DNA from: Maratus speciosus
Lineage: Eukaryota; Arthropoda; Arachnida; Araneae; Salticidae
Length of the DNA: 64,000 bases
Direction: 5' to 3'
Assembly: GCA_963932465.1 (NCBI GenBank)
Contig: OZ010792.1
Coordinates: 189,623,556-189,687,555 of the forward strand
The notes under the pieces: generated by a model
What the model was told of the DNA's origin: nothing
Databases searched by the model: none
The model's input: the letters and a program-made list of their open reading frames with translations, nothing else
Shown: positions 10,977 through 20,845 of the stretch, in pieces
Layout of the letters: every line of letters begins with the position of its first letter
How positions within the stretch are numbered: position 1 is the first letter of the stretch
Made by a program: the position numbers and the translations under genes

Positions 10977-12795
10977 TTCTCTCACTAAATTGATTGCTCC
11001 TATTGAGTCTTCCTTTAAACATAGTAAAGTCACTCCTTTTCAAAAAGAAACTCTTCGTCACATCCTTGCTGATACTATTTCTTCTAATAATTCAAAATTT
11101 AAACCTAATCTTTCTCGTTCTCAAAATATCGCTCTAAATGAGCTTAAGTCCAATGATAATCTTATTATTACTAAAGCTGATAAAGGGGGTCAAATTGTTC
11201 TTATGGATAAAAAAGATTATTCTGATAAAGTCTATGCTCTCTTATCTGAAGGTCCTTATGTTGAAGTTAAAAAAGATCCTACTAACTCGCATCTTTCCAC
11301 TCTCAAAAAAGCTGTTAAGAATTCTGTTATTTTAAATGACAATACTAAATATAGTGTTATTCCTTCTTCAGCCATTTGTGCTCGTTTTTATGCTTTGCCT
11401 AAAGTTCATAAAACCAATGTCCCCTTAAGACCTATCGTCTCTAATATTGGTACTGTTACTTATCCTCTTGCCAAATTTTTAACATCCATTTTTTCTCCGT
11501 TATGCATTTCTAATACTCATACGATAAAAAATTCTTATGATTTTGTTAGTAAATTAAAAAATATTAACCCATCCAATTGTTCTATGCTTTCTCTTGATGT
11601 CAAATCTTTATTTACGAATGTTCCAATTGAAGGTGCTCTTTCTTGCTTGGAAAAAAGGTTACGTGAATTTCATTTCTCTGATATTGAAGTCCAAGATTTT
11701 GTTAATTTAACCAAAATTTGCATCACTCAAACTACTTTTGAATTTGATAATAAATTTTTCAAACAATCAGATGGCTTAAGTATGGGTAATCCTTTATCTC
11801 CAATTCTTTGTGATATTTATATGCATTATTTTGAGGAAAAATTATTAAATCTGGTTAATTTTAAATGTTGGATGCGTTATGTCGACGATACTTTTGTTTT
11901 AGTTGATAATCCTTTTGATATATCTACCATTCTTCATACTGTCAATTATATCGACCCACATATTCAGTTTACTTTTGAATTAGAAAATTGTAATAAACTT
12001 CCTTTCCTTGATGTTTTAGATACCAAATGCGATTCTTCTTTCAAAACTTGTGTTTATAGAAAACCTTTTTCTGTTTCTAACCCACCTCATGCTCTCTCAA
12101 ATCATCCTGTCAACCAAAAAATCGGTGTTTTTTACACGTATGTAAATCGTGCTCTCAAAATTTGTTCCGATTCTGTATCCCTTAAGGAAGAGCTTAATTA
12201 CTTAAAAACCGTTGCTGTCAAAAGAGGTTTTAATCCTTCTGTTATCAATAATGCTGTGAAGAAATTCAATAGGCCATCTAATAGTTCTACTCTTTCCAAA
12301 TCTGTCAAAAGCAAACCTGATAATTTGGTTGTCCTCCCCTTTTATCCTCCTTTATGTTTCAAGTTAGCTAAAGTTTTACGGCGTTTCAATTTTAACATTA
12401 TCTTTAAACCTGTCAATAAATTCAAATTTCCCTCCACTAAATCTCCTGTTCCTGATCTTCGTAAATGGGGAATTTATAAAGTTCCTTGTAATGGTTGTGA
12501 TTTATCTTATATTGGTCAAACTAAAAGGAATCTCGAAATCCGCTTAAAAGAACTCTTGCGTTATGTAATCAATCAAGAATTTTCTAAATCTTCTATTGCC
12601 AAGCACTCTTGGGATTCCGGCCATAGTTTTAATTTTCAAAATGCTAAAATTATCTCTAATGCCAATAGTATCTCTGAATTGGACTTTCTTGAAAATTTAG
12701 CTATTTATCTTAATCGTGATGTTATTGTTAATGATAAATCTGATTCCACAATGCTCTCTGCAGCTTGGAAAAACCTTTTCAGTACTACCATTTAA
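10717..12795 (+). CDS. Penelope-like reverse transcriptase with GIY-YIG endonuclease, longer copy
   Basis: Same enzyme as 8891-10696 in the opposite direction, about 692 residues open. Residues ~1-90 form an N-terminal region (LTPEQKSILDLGLNF is typical of the family). The RT follows, with DKGGQIVLMDK, SLDVKSLFTNV, GLSMGNPLSPIL intact and YVDD at residues 388-391. The GIY-YIG endonuclease has GIY near residue 585, a Cys pair just after it, YIG near 598, then the expected Arg, His and Glu. The frame has no ATG until 10912; the upstream TTG at 10717 is unlikely to be the natural start, so the 5' end is probably lost at the junction. Substitutions such as FLDVLDTK against FLDVLVTK in the left copy may be private damage. 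Confidence 0.94.
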   Translation: MFLSKNLDNFCNIENKGWSSLLTFKTAHQNKLDKKFSSLCNKQNKSQFSYKNLSNEDCIVNLSSHMLTPEQKSILDLGLNFSQSCKPSLTKLIAPIESSFKHSKVTPFQKETLRHILADTISSNNSKFKPNLSRSQNIALNELKSNDNLIITKADKGGQIVLMDKKDYSDKVYALLSEGPYVEVKKDPTNSHLSTLKKAVKNSVILNDNTKYSVIPSSAICARFYALPKVHKTNVPLRPIVSNIGTVTYPLAKFLTSIFSPLCISNTHTIKNSYDFVSKLKNINPSNCSMLSLDVKSLFTNVPIEGALSCLEKRLREFHFSDIEVQDFVNLTKICITQTTFEFDNKFFKQSDGLSMGNPLSPILCDIYMHYFEEKLLNLVNFKCWMRYVDDTFVLVDNPFDISTILHTVNYIDPHIQFTFELENCNKLPFLDVLDTKCDSSFKTCVYRKPFSVSNPPHALSNHPVNQKIGVFYTYVNRALKICSDSVSLKEELNYLKTVAVKRGFNPSVINNAVKKFNRPSNSSTLSKSVKSKPDNLVVLPFYPPLCFKLAKVLRRFNFNIIFKPVNKFKFPSTKSPVPDLRKWGIYKVPCNGCDLSYIGQTKRNLEIRLKELLRYVINQEFSKSSIAKHSWDSGHSFNFQNAKIISNANSISELDFLENLAIYLNRDVIVNDKSDSTMLSAAWKNLFSTTI

Positions 12796-13094
12796 TTTAT
12801 TTTTGTATTATTATTAGTCTTTTTTTTAAATATATATTATTCATTTATTTATTCATTTTAATTTCATGTGTTCCCATATTGGATTATATGTATTTTTCCC
12901 CTTCCCATTTTTTGCCCCTCCTACTTTGTGTTCTTTTGTTTTGATTATTCTCTTCTGTGATAGGCTGTTGTCTTTTACTTTCCTACTGGCTGTTGATTTC
13001 TAACTTCCTATTGGATGTTTCTTCAGCTTGTTTCCTTTCCCTTGTCTCTCATTTCAGTCTTGCCTCTGCTTTCATAGTAGAAGGACGTCTTTTT

Positions 13095-13140
13095 TGCGTC
13101 TGACGAAGAAAGACTCAGATCTTTCGAAAGGCCTAGCGCA
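13095..13140 (+). ncRNA. hammerhead ribozyme of the right Penelope copy
   Basis: Helix I 5' TGCGT, core CTGACGA (13100-13106), helix II GAAAG/CTTTC with loop ACTCAGAT, core GAAA (13126-13129), palindromic AGGCCT (13129-13134), predicted cleavage after A13135, helix I 3' GCGCA. Against the left copy, the last pair of helix I is U-G instead of C-G, so pairing is kept. It lies 300 bp 3' of the RT stop. Confidence 0.85.
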
Positions 13141-13181
13141 TTTACAAATTTTTGATGGTGTTTCAAGAAGAGTGTTTGTTC

Positions 13182-13215
13182 TTAGTCATTCACACCAGTT
13201 TTAACTCATTTCTTT
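13182..13215 (+). other. 34-bp extension present on one side only of the Penelope dimer
   Basis: Lies between the end of the right arm and the 12-bp direct repeat. The left arm has no counterpart. It could be the last part of the element 3' end, missing from the left copy, or filler added at insertion. Confidence 0.6.
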
Positions 13216-13227
13216 AAACAAACTTTA
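13216..13227. repeat. 12-bp direct repeat, right (candidate target-site duplication)
   Basis: AAACAAACTTTA, identical to 8493-8504. Beyond it the minus-strand Helitron-like 5' end resumes (CTTTATAATATTAGT on the plus strand), so the target was that element. Confidence 0.65.
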
Positions 13228-13252
13228 CTTCTTTATAATATTAGTATGGATT

Positions 13253-13515
13253 ATGAAATCAATTAACACTGATTTTAAATGCAATTAAGGTTATTATCAT
13301 GGCCAGACAAACGTCGGGCGGGCTAGCGAATATATCTATAATTATATAGATATCTACACTTACATCTATCCATTTATCTACCTATCAAATTATTTATCTA
13401 TTTGTCTGTCAATATAAACATATAAGATTTCTCGCAGATTCAAGGATGTTCTTTTAAGAAGCCTTACTTTAAACACGATTTTTTAAATAATGTTCTGGAA
13501 CTTATTTTTCTTATA
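13253..13515. repeat. long direct repeat, right copy
   Basis: Direct partner of 5971-6290, with a degraded GC hairpin (GTCGGGCGGGCTAG near 13315), a shortened TATC tract and the shared AACATATAAGATTTCTCGC block. Together the pair brackets the split Helitron-like element and its Penelope insertion. Confidence 0.75.
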
Positions 13516-14570
13516 ATTTCAATAAAAATTACTTTTTTCAAATATGCTCTACTTTTCTGATTAAATGTTGTCTGGCTGTAGCATTCACATTACTTTCTCA
13601 AATTGTATTAATTGTGATTTTTCTGGATTCTGTTCGATTATGATAACAATACTTACCTTTCAACAGAAATCCAAGAAAATGTCGTGTATGAAAAATGCCT
13701 AACAAATGCAAGTTTCTCTTACGATACTTATATTAAATTTAGACGAGCAACATTTTCTAAATTTTTCTCCAAAGAAAGAAACTTGTAGTCATTTTATAAT
13801 ATTTAAAACAGAATTATGCAAATATAACCTTATCCATTTAAATAGAAGTAACACACCGAAATTATCCAAAAATGACTTTTTTTTAATAAAATACATTAAT
13901 TTTAGTTAAAATCTGCCAAATTAATATGTATTTCTTAAAATTTCTGTATTTTATATTCCATGAAATATATTTGATAAACAAGGGTTAAGTGACAGAGTAA
14001 AAGAAAACAAAGTACGTCATAACCGAAAATTAATAAATTAATAAAATGTTAGAAAGTATTTTTTTTTGTATTTTCTGATTAGAAGAATAAAATTCCAGCC
14101 AAAATGTTGAGATATAATATTATCAGCACTATTACATCTCATTTTGAATTTAAATTACGGTTACTAAAATTATCTTGTCGTTTATAATCATTGTTTTATA
14201 AATGGAGTTGTCATGTACTAGCCCATTACAATTTAAAACAGTTGGTGGACACATGACCGACACCAAAGCAAAGTTGGTAACGTACATTTTTTATTTCGCT
14301 GAAAATTTTGATGTCTGGGGGGTGTATATATAACTATAACGTGTTTTATAATTTTTTTAAAGCCTGAGAATTGCTATGCTTGGGTTTCCTCACCTCAGGC
14401 GATTGTTTATGTTCATGGGATGTTCATGTAGCGGCAAAAATTAAAGTATTTATTTTCTCAGAGAAATCCGCTAACTATATTTGAATGTTATCGCATGCTT
14501 GAGAAGCAGAATTATTTGTGAGAATTTGCTCCTGCATAAAAATGTCCTGTAAAGTTTGGGCTCTCCCAAT
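13516..14570. other. unassigned AT-rich DNA
   Basis: No coding region, terminal repeats or RNA gene recognised. Confidence 0.5.
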
Positions 14571-14576
14571 TCCTTT

Positions 14577-15046
14577 CTAATAATCCTTAATGTTCTCTTC
14601 CTGAATTAAAATTTTTATTGCAAAGGGAAAACATGCCAATAATTTAACAAATTTAATGTGATCAGACGCTGTTTTCTCCGAAATATCAGGATACACTTTT
14701 GTCAATAAAACGTTTAACCGGTGAGCAAAGTTTCGAATATTTTCGTGGGGCAAGATGATTAAATTGTTTAGATGATTAAGAGTTGAGGCGGAAGAGCTCA
14801 CAGAAAATAATTTTTTAAACGCCACTCGATGAACTCAAAACTAGTTTTAAATAGAGGATAGGATTTTTAACTAAATATTTTCGCTTGGAACCTTTATATT
14901 TAGACTTTAGAAAGACTACTAATTCCTCTTAATCTAGCAATTTAATCCTGTCATAGGCTGACACTTAATTAAAAAAAAAAGTCAATGAGAGAAGGGTCAC
15001 CCTCAAACGCATGAACACTAAAAGAAAAATTATGAGATTTTGCCAT
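14577..15046 (-). pseudogene. gypsy-type retrotransposon Gag fragment, frameshifted
   Basis: Minus-strand reading starts at ATG 15046 with a short Gag-like N terminus ending in EGDPSLIDFF, then hits a T-run and stops. Other frames continue with LKSKYKGSKRKYLVKNP, and finally an open stretch (14577-14825) with HENIRNFAHRLNVLLTKVYPD. The last resembles the Gag core of Ty3/gypsy elements, where a paired helix region precedes the nucleocapsid. At least two frameshifts and stops break it. No pol, zinc knuckle or LTR pair was found, so this is an isolated relic. Family assignment is by pattern recognition only. Confidence 0.55.
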
Positions 15047-15049
15047 TTT

Positions 15050-16030
15050 CACTAAAAAATCACTAATATATAACAATTAAACACTTTAAAAATCTCTAAA
15101 ACTTACTTTAAACTAAATAGTAAAAACACGATGAATAAAAATTTCATATTTAAATTGCAAACTATAAAATAAAATGAAAAAATAAGTATGATTTAAAAAA
15201 ATTAACTTACTTTGTGCACAAAACGAATATATAAATGTAAACAAAATTTTTTCTATGAATTCCATTAAGAGTACTTTTTCTTATTTTCTTACTTTTTTTT
15301 AGCAAAATATTTGTTTGGCTTTTTACCAAAAAAGTACTCAATCTCAATCATGCATACATAAAAATGCAGTTTTGTTTTCGATATACATACGTATAATATT
15401 CAATATACATACGTATAACTATAAATAAAATTATATAGAGATCATTCAGTGATCAGCAGAAATTTCAATCTAAAACCTATATGCACAAGATAAGCCCAAA
15501 AGAACTCTAGAATTACTATTTTACATTAATAAAATATGCAAAATTAAAATTAAGATTAAAAAAAGGAATTTTATATTTTACTTAAGATATCACGGAATAA
15601 TCCCTTGTTTTTATCGTGTATGTTTTGCTTCATATATATTTTATTTATTGAAATCTGTATACGTACTAGTATACAGTTATCTACTTTCTAATTTATTTAT
15701 TTCTTTTTCACCACTTCTTCATTCACCTTAGAATCAAATTTTACAAATTGTTATTTGTTTCTATTTTCTATTTTACCTTTCAAACTAACTATCACGCATA
15801 TTGGCGTCAACAAAAAAAATCACTCGTCATATGTAGAAGAAAGTAGAAAAAATTTCAATAATTTAATATATGTGCTGGTGAAAAAAAAAACAAAAAAAAA
15901 CACTCACTACCACGTATAAAAAAACAAAACGCTTTTTTTTCATCTATTATTTGCGCCAAATTGGCATTGAATTTTCACTTGTTTTACACACACCAAGTTT
16001 ACTTCGAAGCACAAACACGATTTAACTTTC
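15050..16030. other. unassigned AT-rich DNA upstream of the Gag relic
   Basis: Could contain the 5' leader or LTR of the Gag relic, but no matching LTR pair or clear primer-binding site was seen. Small features are a direct duplication of ATATACATACGTATAA near 15380-15418 and a hairpin CTGTATAC/GTATACAG near 15655-15676. Confidence 0.4.
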
Positions 16031-16350
16031 ACTTTTAAAACACGCGAGCACGGAGAAGGGAGAACCAGCACACTATTTCAGCAGGCCGCTGGAATCACAG
16101 GAAGCCTCCTGACCTCGATGACTGCTGAATGGAGTGAGCTGATATCTGGGACGCAACACACAAGTAGTGTTGTATAGGAGAGTCCTGGGGGAAGAGCCAC
16201 TCTCGCGAAAGCAAGGCCAAGACGAAGGGAGCTATCCGAAGATCGAAAGATGAATCGTCCTCGCTGTTCACTGGCAATCTGTACACGAAGGTGAGAAACA
16301 TCCACAATGACGAATTTAGGAGCACCGCACATTCCCGACATATCACTTAA

Positions 16351-16647
16351 AGTCGAGCGGTAGAAAGCATACTCCAAGAGCAGACGCTCCGCATATCCCT
16401 CAGACAAGTTCAGAAAAATCTGGACAAGTGGAGAGCAGCCGGCAGAGATGGACCCCAGAGTCTCATCAAAGCATTCGGATCTGGGACACAAAAACAAAAC
16501 GAAGAACAGCAAGATTCGGTTTCGGGACCAGGAGAGCAGCAGGATAACATCCGGGAACAAACTATCGTATTAAATTTTAAGAAAGTTCGCAGCAAAAAAA
16601 GAAGGCACCAGTTATGTGGAAGGAGAAACCCCCACATTTTAAAATAA
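16351..16647 (+). other. unrecognised open frame in a GC-richer patch
   Basis: A 98-codon open stretch with no ATG, opening right after TAA at 16348 and closing at TAA 16645. The translation is hydrophilic and Gln/Lys/Arg-rich: QVQKNLDKWRAAGRDGPQS early, a Gln/Glu-rich middle, and a basic end with KKVRSKKRRHQL. A possible 3' splice-type AG sits at its opening. The surrounding 16040-16650 is less AT-rich than its neighbours. A 160-codon frame on the other strand (16078-16560) covers the same DNA; neither resembles a family I know. It could be a retroelement relic, a terminal exon or chance. Confidence 0.3.
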
Positions 16648-16699
16648 AAGATAGGCTGGTATGTACATATGCAGAACAAATTGAAATGAGCTTTCATCC

Positions 16700-18044
16700 T
16701 GAAATAATTAACTGCAAAAGTTTTCGTGTTAAGATGTTTTTATTTTGACTTCATAAAAAACAGATTTGGATGGGGTGGTCCGTCCACAGCAATTGATATT
16801 TACTTCAGGACAGAAGCGAGCAGAATGATAAAATTAGAAAAAAATTCCACGCCAACATCTTACAAAATCAAAGCCAATTTGAGAATCAAACGAACACCAA
16901 AAATTAACGATAACCGAAACGCTATAGGGAGATTTAAATTATAGGCGGTAAATATGATCAGAACAATATCGCCAATTTAACATCTAGAACGCAGCTGGGA
17001 ATCAACCAAGTTTGTTTACATTACACATAAAATATCTGCGTTAAATTTATGAAATGAGATGGAAAATTACTATTATAAATCTTGTTAATTTTAGTACGTT
17101 GGGGGGATACGCTAAATAGATAGAAACGAAAATGATTCAGTCCATTTAATTTTTTTATTACTTATTTATGCGTTAATGAAAAGAGAATGTGACGGTTGAT
17201 GAATAAACATGATAAAATGTATTTGGCCATGAGAAAGAAAGATGTTACTTTAAAGGATAAAATTGTTATGAACTTTTCGAATAAAAAAGAAAGAAAGATA
17301 TAAAATTTAATTGAACTATTACGTTAAAAGAACAGTATATGATGCTTCATCATATATTATATAGTTAATTTCGAAAGTCTGACAAACGTGTTAACAAAAT
17401 TTCAAATTAATCCAATAACTTAAGAGCTCCATATCGAGAATGTAGCATATTACATAATTTAAAGTTTAAATCACTAATTCAAATGTGCCATTTTCTTATG
17501 TAAATGGTGAAATTCTAAATTCGTCGGTATTCCCAAAGACATGAAAGGAAAAATTCTATATTTTCCGAACGAGTCAACGAAATTAAACGAAAAACTATAT
17601 AGCTATCTCAGTGCATCTCCATAATATTTACCCAATATCCAGCTAACAGGATGCTTTGTTGCGATAGTTATCGCAGAACCTACATATTGACAGACGCCAA
17701 AACTATTCTTTTCTAAAGAAAATATTCACTTGACATTTCGGAAATTAACAACAACAGCATGAAATACTTTATATGGTAATTATTTTATGTAATATTAGGA
17801 AAAAAAAAACAGATGGACAAATCCATTTAACAAGCTACATATTTAGAAAGAGAGCAAAACAAATGATGCGTCACAAATTTCTACTGCCTGCATTTTTGCT
17901 TCTTAAATATTACAATAATTTTTATTAATGAACTGGTGTAATGCACACAATAAATTTGAAGGAATATTTTAAATGATTCATTCTGTGTCTTTACTAATGA
18001 AGCTCATGGCTTAATATATATTTTAAACGTTCTAACATAATTGA
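16700..18044. other. unassigned AT-rich DNA
   Basis: No gene, terminal repeat or RNA recognised. The short open frames lack coding character. Confidence 0.5.
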
Positions 18045-18990
18045 AAATTATTTACGAATTCGGTTTGTCTATCTGTCCGTGCAACAGACTGTAACTCCTG
18101 AAAATATACACGGAATGCCATATAATTGATATATTTTATTGAAGTTGGCTATGATATGTTCGGTATTGAAAATGGAATGTGTAGCGTTTATAGTTCATTT
18201 ACAAGGGCACTCAAAAGAATCACGTTACATTGTAGTCAAAGGGTAAAAATCATTTGCTGTGTATTTTAATGATATTACACTATTTGAAGCATAATGAAAT
18301 TTATATGCATCTATACAATGCAGTAAAACATGATTTCTGTATAATAGGGTATAGAACGCATTTAGCATTCCTTTACAGGTCGCTTGAAATAATTCGGTTA
18401 CATAATAGTCTACGGGAGAGAATGTTTAGAGTGTATTTTGATGACGTTACACTATTTCGAAATATAATGAAATTTATATACATCATTGGGATGTAAAACA
18501 AGATACTTACTGTAGAATATGATGCGCATAACAGTTATTGTTCATTTACAGGAACACACAAAAGATTTCGGTTACAGGATTGTCTATGAGTAATAAAATC
18601 TGGAGGTGCATTTCCGGATGTGGCATGTGCTTTTATGTTCAACTAAAATGTTGTGTATATAAATTCTATAGATGATGTACAAAGATACACATAATAATGA
18701 GTAAGCATCGCTATGTGAAGCAGGAATTGCTTAATGATGTTTTCTAATTGAGTTATGCATTTTCCTGAAGCATTGTATTTACTGCACTAAAATAGCTTTA
18801 TACAATATAACTAAATTAGTATGCAGGGCTACTCAAAGAACCGGATACATTATTGTCTATGAATAATAATTTCTAAAAATACGATTCCTATTGTGGTGTG
18901 CGTTATTTTTCTGAATTAAATTTTAGCTTAATATGAGGAGTGTATAAAAATCTGTATATAATACATAGGACGGCACAAAATTATTCGACT
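18045..18990. repeat. tandem array of ~175-bp units, family Q, copy A
   Basis: Begins with TTACGAATTCGGTTTGTC and the phrase CTGTCCG..ACTGTAACTCCTGA. Units carry a CAGG..CACTCAAAAGAATTCGGTTACAT-like block followed by GTCTATG, near 18202, 18377, 18550, 18823 and 18966 (steps of 175, 173, 273 and 143). The same family recurs at 56205-58520. It is probably the body of a non-autonomous Helitron-like element; ends were not defined. Confidence 0.8.
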
Positions 18991-19160
18991 GCGCTTCCGT
19001 GCATTGCTGGACGTATCCGAAGTTGAATTTCCCACTATGTTATGCTTTTTGCTACTAAGCTAAATTTTAGCAAACTATGTAGTTAAAATAAATAAACAAG
19101 CTAGTGTGAAATGATCAGATAAAAAGAGTTTCTTAAAAACAACATAAAAATTTTAATAAA

Positions 19161-19205
19161 TGTGCAAGGTCTTTCGAAAGAACTATTCTTTCTTCATCAG
19201 GCGCA
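19161..19205 (-). ncRNA. hammerhead ribozyme, partly decayed
   Basis: Minus strand: TGCGC, CTGATGA (19194-19200), helix II GAAAG/CTTTC, GAAA (19172-19175), AGACCT where the intact copies have palindromic AGGCCT, predicted cleavage after TT, then GCACA. Helix I has one C/A mismatch. The catalytic core is intact. Confidence 0.65.
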
Positions 19206-19327
19206 GAACACGTCCTACTACTTTGAAAACAGCAGTAAGACTAGTCTTGCTGCTGTTTTCAAAGAAGGTCTTTCGTCTGTTTTCAAAGCAGGTCTTTTGT
19301 AAGTTTTCAAAGTATTAGGACGTGTTC

Positions 19328-19372
19328 TGCGCCTGATGAAGAAAGACTAGTTTCTTTTCCAAAGGACTTTCG
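19328..19372 (+). ncRNA. hammerhead ribozyme relic, core lost
   Basis: TGCGC and CTGATGA (19333-19339) are intact and a GAAAG stem strand follows, but the GAAA core reads CAAA. The missing G is an essential catalytic residue in hammerheads, so this partner is probably dead. Confidence 0.45.
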
Positions 19373-19419
19373 AATTTATTAAAATTTTCTTGGTGTTTTT
19401 AAGAATTTCCTTTTATCTT

Positions 19420-20600
19420 AAACTATGTAGTGTATAAACAGATCTGTCGATCATGTAACGGTAACTGCTCACTATTTTTAAATGTGAAGTTCCGTTGCAG
19501 TATTTCTAGAAGTGTTGGAAGTGTTTCATAATCGATTCTTGTTGCATGAGTTTTCTTTCTTCTTTCTCTTTTAGGAAGTATTCTGCAGTGCTAAATTGTT
19601 TACTTTTGATGTCGCATATTAATACACATGAGTAAATAAAAATATTCATACATGCGACAAGACGAAGCAAAGTTATAAAAAATATTTAGCAATCCTCATT
19701 TGAATAAGGAGTGCTTCTTAAACATTACTGCTTAATAGTATTTGAGTTTTGGAAGAAATCTGCAGGTTTATTTCGTTCAATATAATAAACACTACTCATA
19801 ATTTAAATTCTAGAGGGTGCTGTCGCAAATTTTACGACAAACTTTAAAAATAAATTAATTATTAATTTTAAATTAGAATCTCTTCTTTTGCGTCATGTTT
19901 GATTGTTTAATTGGTAAGCTATTTCACTGCTTTTCTAATGAATCATTTTAATCCTCGTTAGTCAAGTTTGTTTTTCGAAAATATCGCACAACGCAAAGAC
20001 TTAATAATGACATTTAATAATTTTATGGGCTTGACTGCAGGATATATACGAGCATAATTGCAGAAATAAATGTATTAGAGAATATTTGTCAAGCTAAGTT
20101 GATATACGTAGCTGCCAGCTGTACGTAAGTGTCAGTTTTTTGACCAGCAAAAAAAAAAAAAAAAAAATACACTATTCTTTTCACGAATGATTTTTTTTTT
20201 ACTGAAACTACTTTTATATCCATGCAGGGTGATCTCAAAATCATGATACAAAACTTAAGGCTTGATAGAATACACTATAACAATCATTTGTTGTATAGGA
20301 TTGTATGGGCAAAAGTGAAGCGTTGAGGCACGAATACGGGGCAGGGACATGAAAGGAATACTTATTGACAGCATCATTGACCGTGCTGTGTTTAAAATTG
20401 CGTGAATCGACGGTAACACATGCCTGGCACCGTTCATGGAGTGATTGGAAAAAGAAAAAAAAATACCAATACCACGTATACGTGCACCCACAACGAATAT
20501 TCATGGAATGATATTGTCAACAACACAGTTAACTGGAGTCGCATAAACAAGACTCTTGAACTGTACTCATAAGAAATAATGGAGGGTCGATAAATCAAGA
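19420..20600. other. mostly unassigned DNA
   Basis: Contains a poly(A) run at about 20149-20167. 20226-20600 is less AT-rich and may belong to the mariner-like fragment that follows, but no family motif could be read in it. Confidence 0.4.
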
Positions 20601-20606
20601 GATCGG

Positions 20607-20845
20607 TTGGCCAAGGGACTGGTTCATTACCCCAAGGTAGGCAGTTGTTATCGTATTTCTCAGGAAGAGGTTTTACCAGAACTACTTCTTGATGTTCCCT
20701 TCGCCATTCGTAAGCGACTGTCGTTTCAACATGATGGGATACCTGCCCATTTAAGCACTGTTATGCGCAATTACATGGATGTCATTTTTGGGGCGCGATG
20801 GCTTGGGTGTGCGATTATGCGACCCCAGGAGGATCTCGCCCCAAT
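20607..20845 (+). pseudogene. mariner-like transposase C-terminal fragment
   Basis: The translation contains EEVLPELLLDVPFAIRKRLS, then FQHDGIPAHLSTVMRNYM and GARWLG. This matches the FQQDGAPPH..GRWIG region of a mariner-like DDE transposase family common in arthropods, where the Asp of QDG is the second catalytic acid. Upstream domains are not recognisable. The match breaks near 20840, where a Tc1 copy in the opposite orientation begins, so this is a truncated relic joined to another element. Confidence 0.75.

Larger units (their letters stand above)
8505..13215. mobile_element. Penelope-like element, inverted dimer
   Basis: Two Penelope-like copies lie 5' end to 5' end. The left arm 8505-10709 pairs with the right arm 10977-13181: every check point obeys position + position = 21686, so the 2,205-bp arms have no net indel. 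The 267-bp centre (10710-10976) is extra 5' sequence of the right copy only. Both arms carry the RT/GIY-YIG gene and end in a hammerhead ribozyme. The right side alone has 34 more bases (13182-13215) before the 12-bp direct repeat. The matching flanks suggest that the dimer inserted as one unit. Confidence 0.9.
6313..13245 (-). mobile_element. Helitron-like element split by the Penelope palindrome
   Basis: On the minus strand it begins near 13245 with ACTAATATTATAAAG, runs into a (GTTT)n tract and the phrase TAATCTCTGGAACTACC, and ends at CTAG (6313-6316) just after a GC-rich hairpin-prone block, with T as the next base. The 5' start, GTTTGTTTG tract, tandem body and hairpin plus CTAG are the layout of non-autonomous Helitron-like families widespread in arthropods. 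No Rep/helicase coding region is visible. The element is interrupted by the 4.7-kb Penelope insertion at 8505-13215. Confidence 0.6.
19131..19400. mobile_element. palindrome of two Penelope-type 3' ends
   Basis: Left arm ~19131-19250 is the reverse complement of ~19283-19400. The arms contain GCGCCTGATGAAGAAAG, ACACGTCCTA and TTTTCAAAG blocks, and their outer parts are related to the Penelope ends at 8505 and 13181. No coding region remains, so this is a solo inverted pair of element termini. Confidence 0.8.

Noticed and set aside
10351..11335. Two identical 65-codon Leu/Lys-rich frames
   Set aside because: They are alternate-frame shadows of the two Penelope copies.
16078..16560. 160-codon minus-strand frame as a gene
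   Set aside because: No recognisable family, no supporting signals and a competing open frame on the other strand. Mentioned only as part of a finding.
20241..20504. Two overlapping minus-strand frames of 78 and 87 codons
   Set aside because: I could not match either to a transposase or any other family; both may be chance frames in decayed element sequence.
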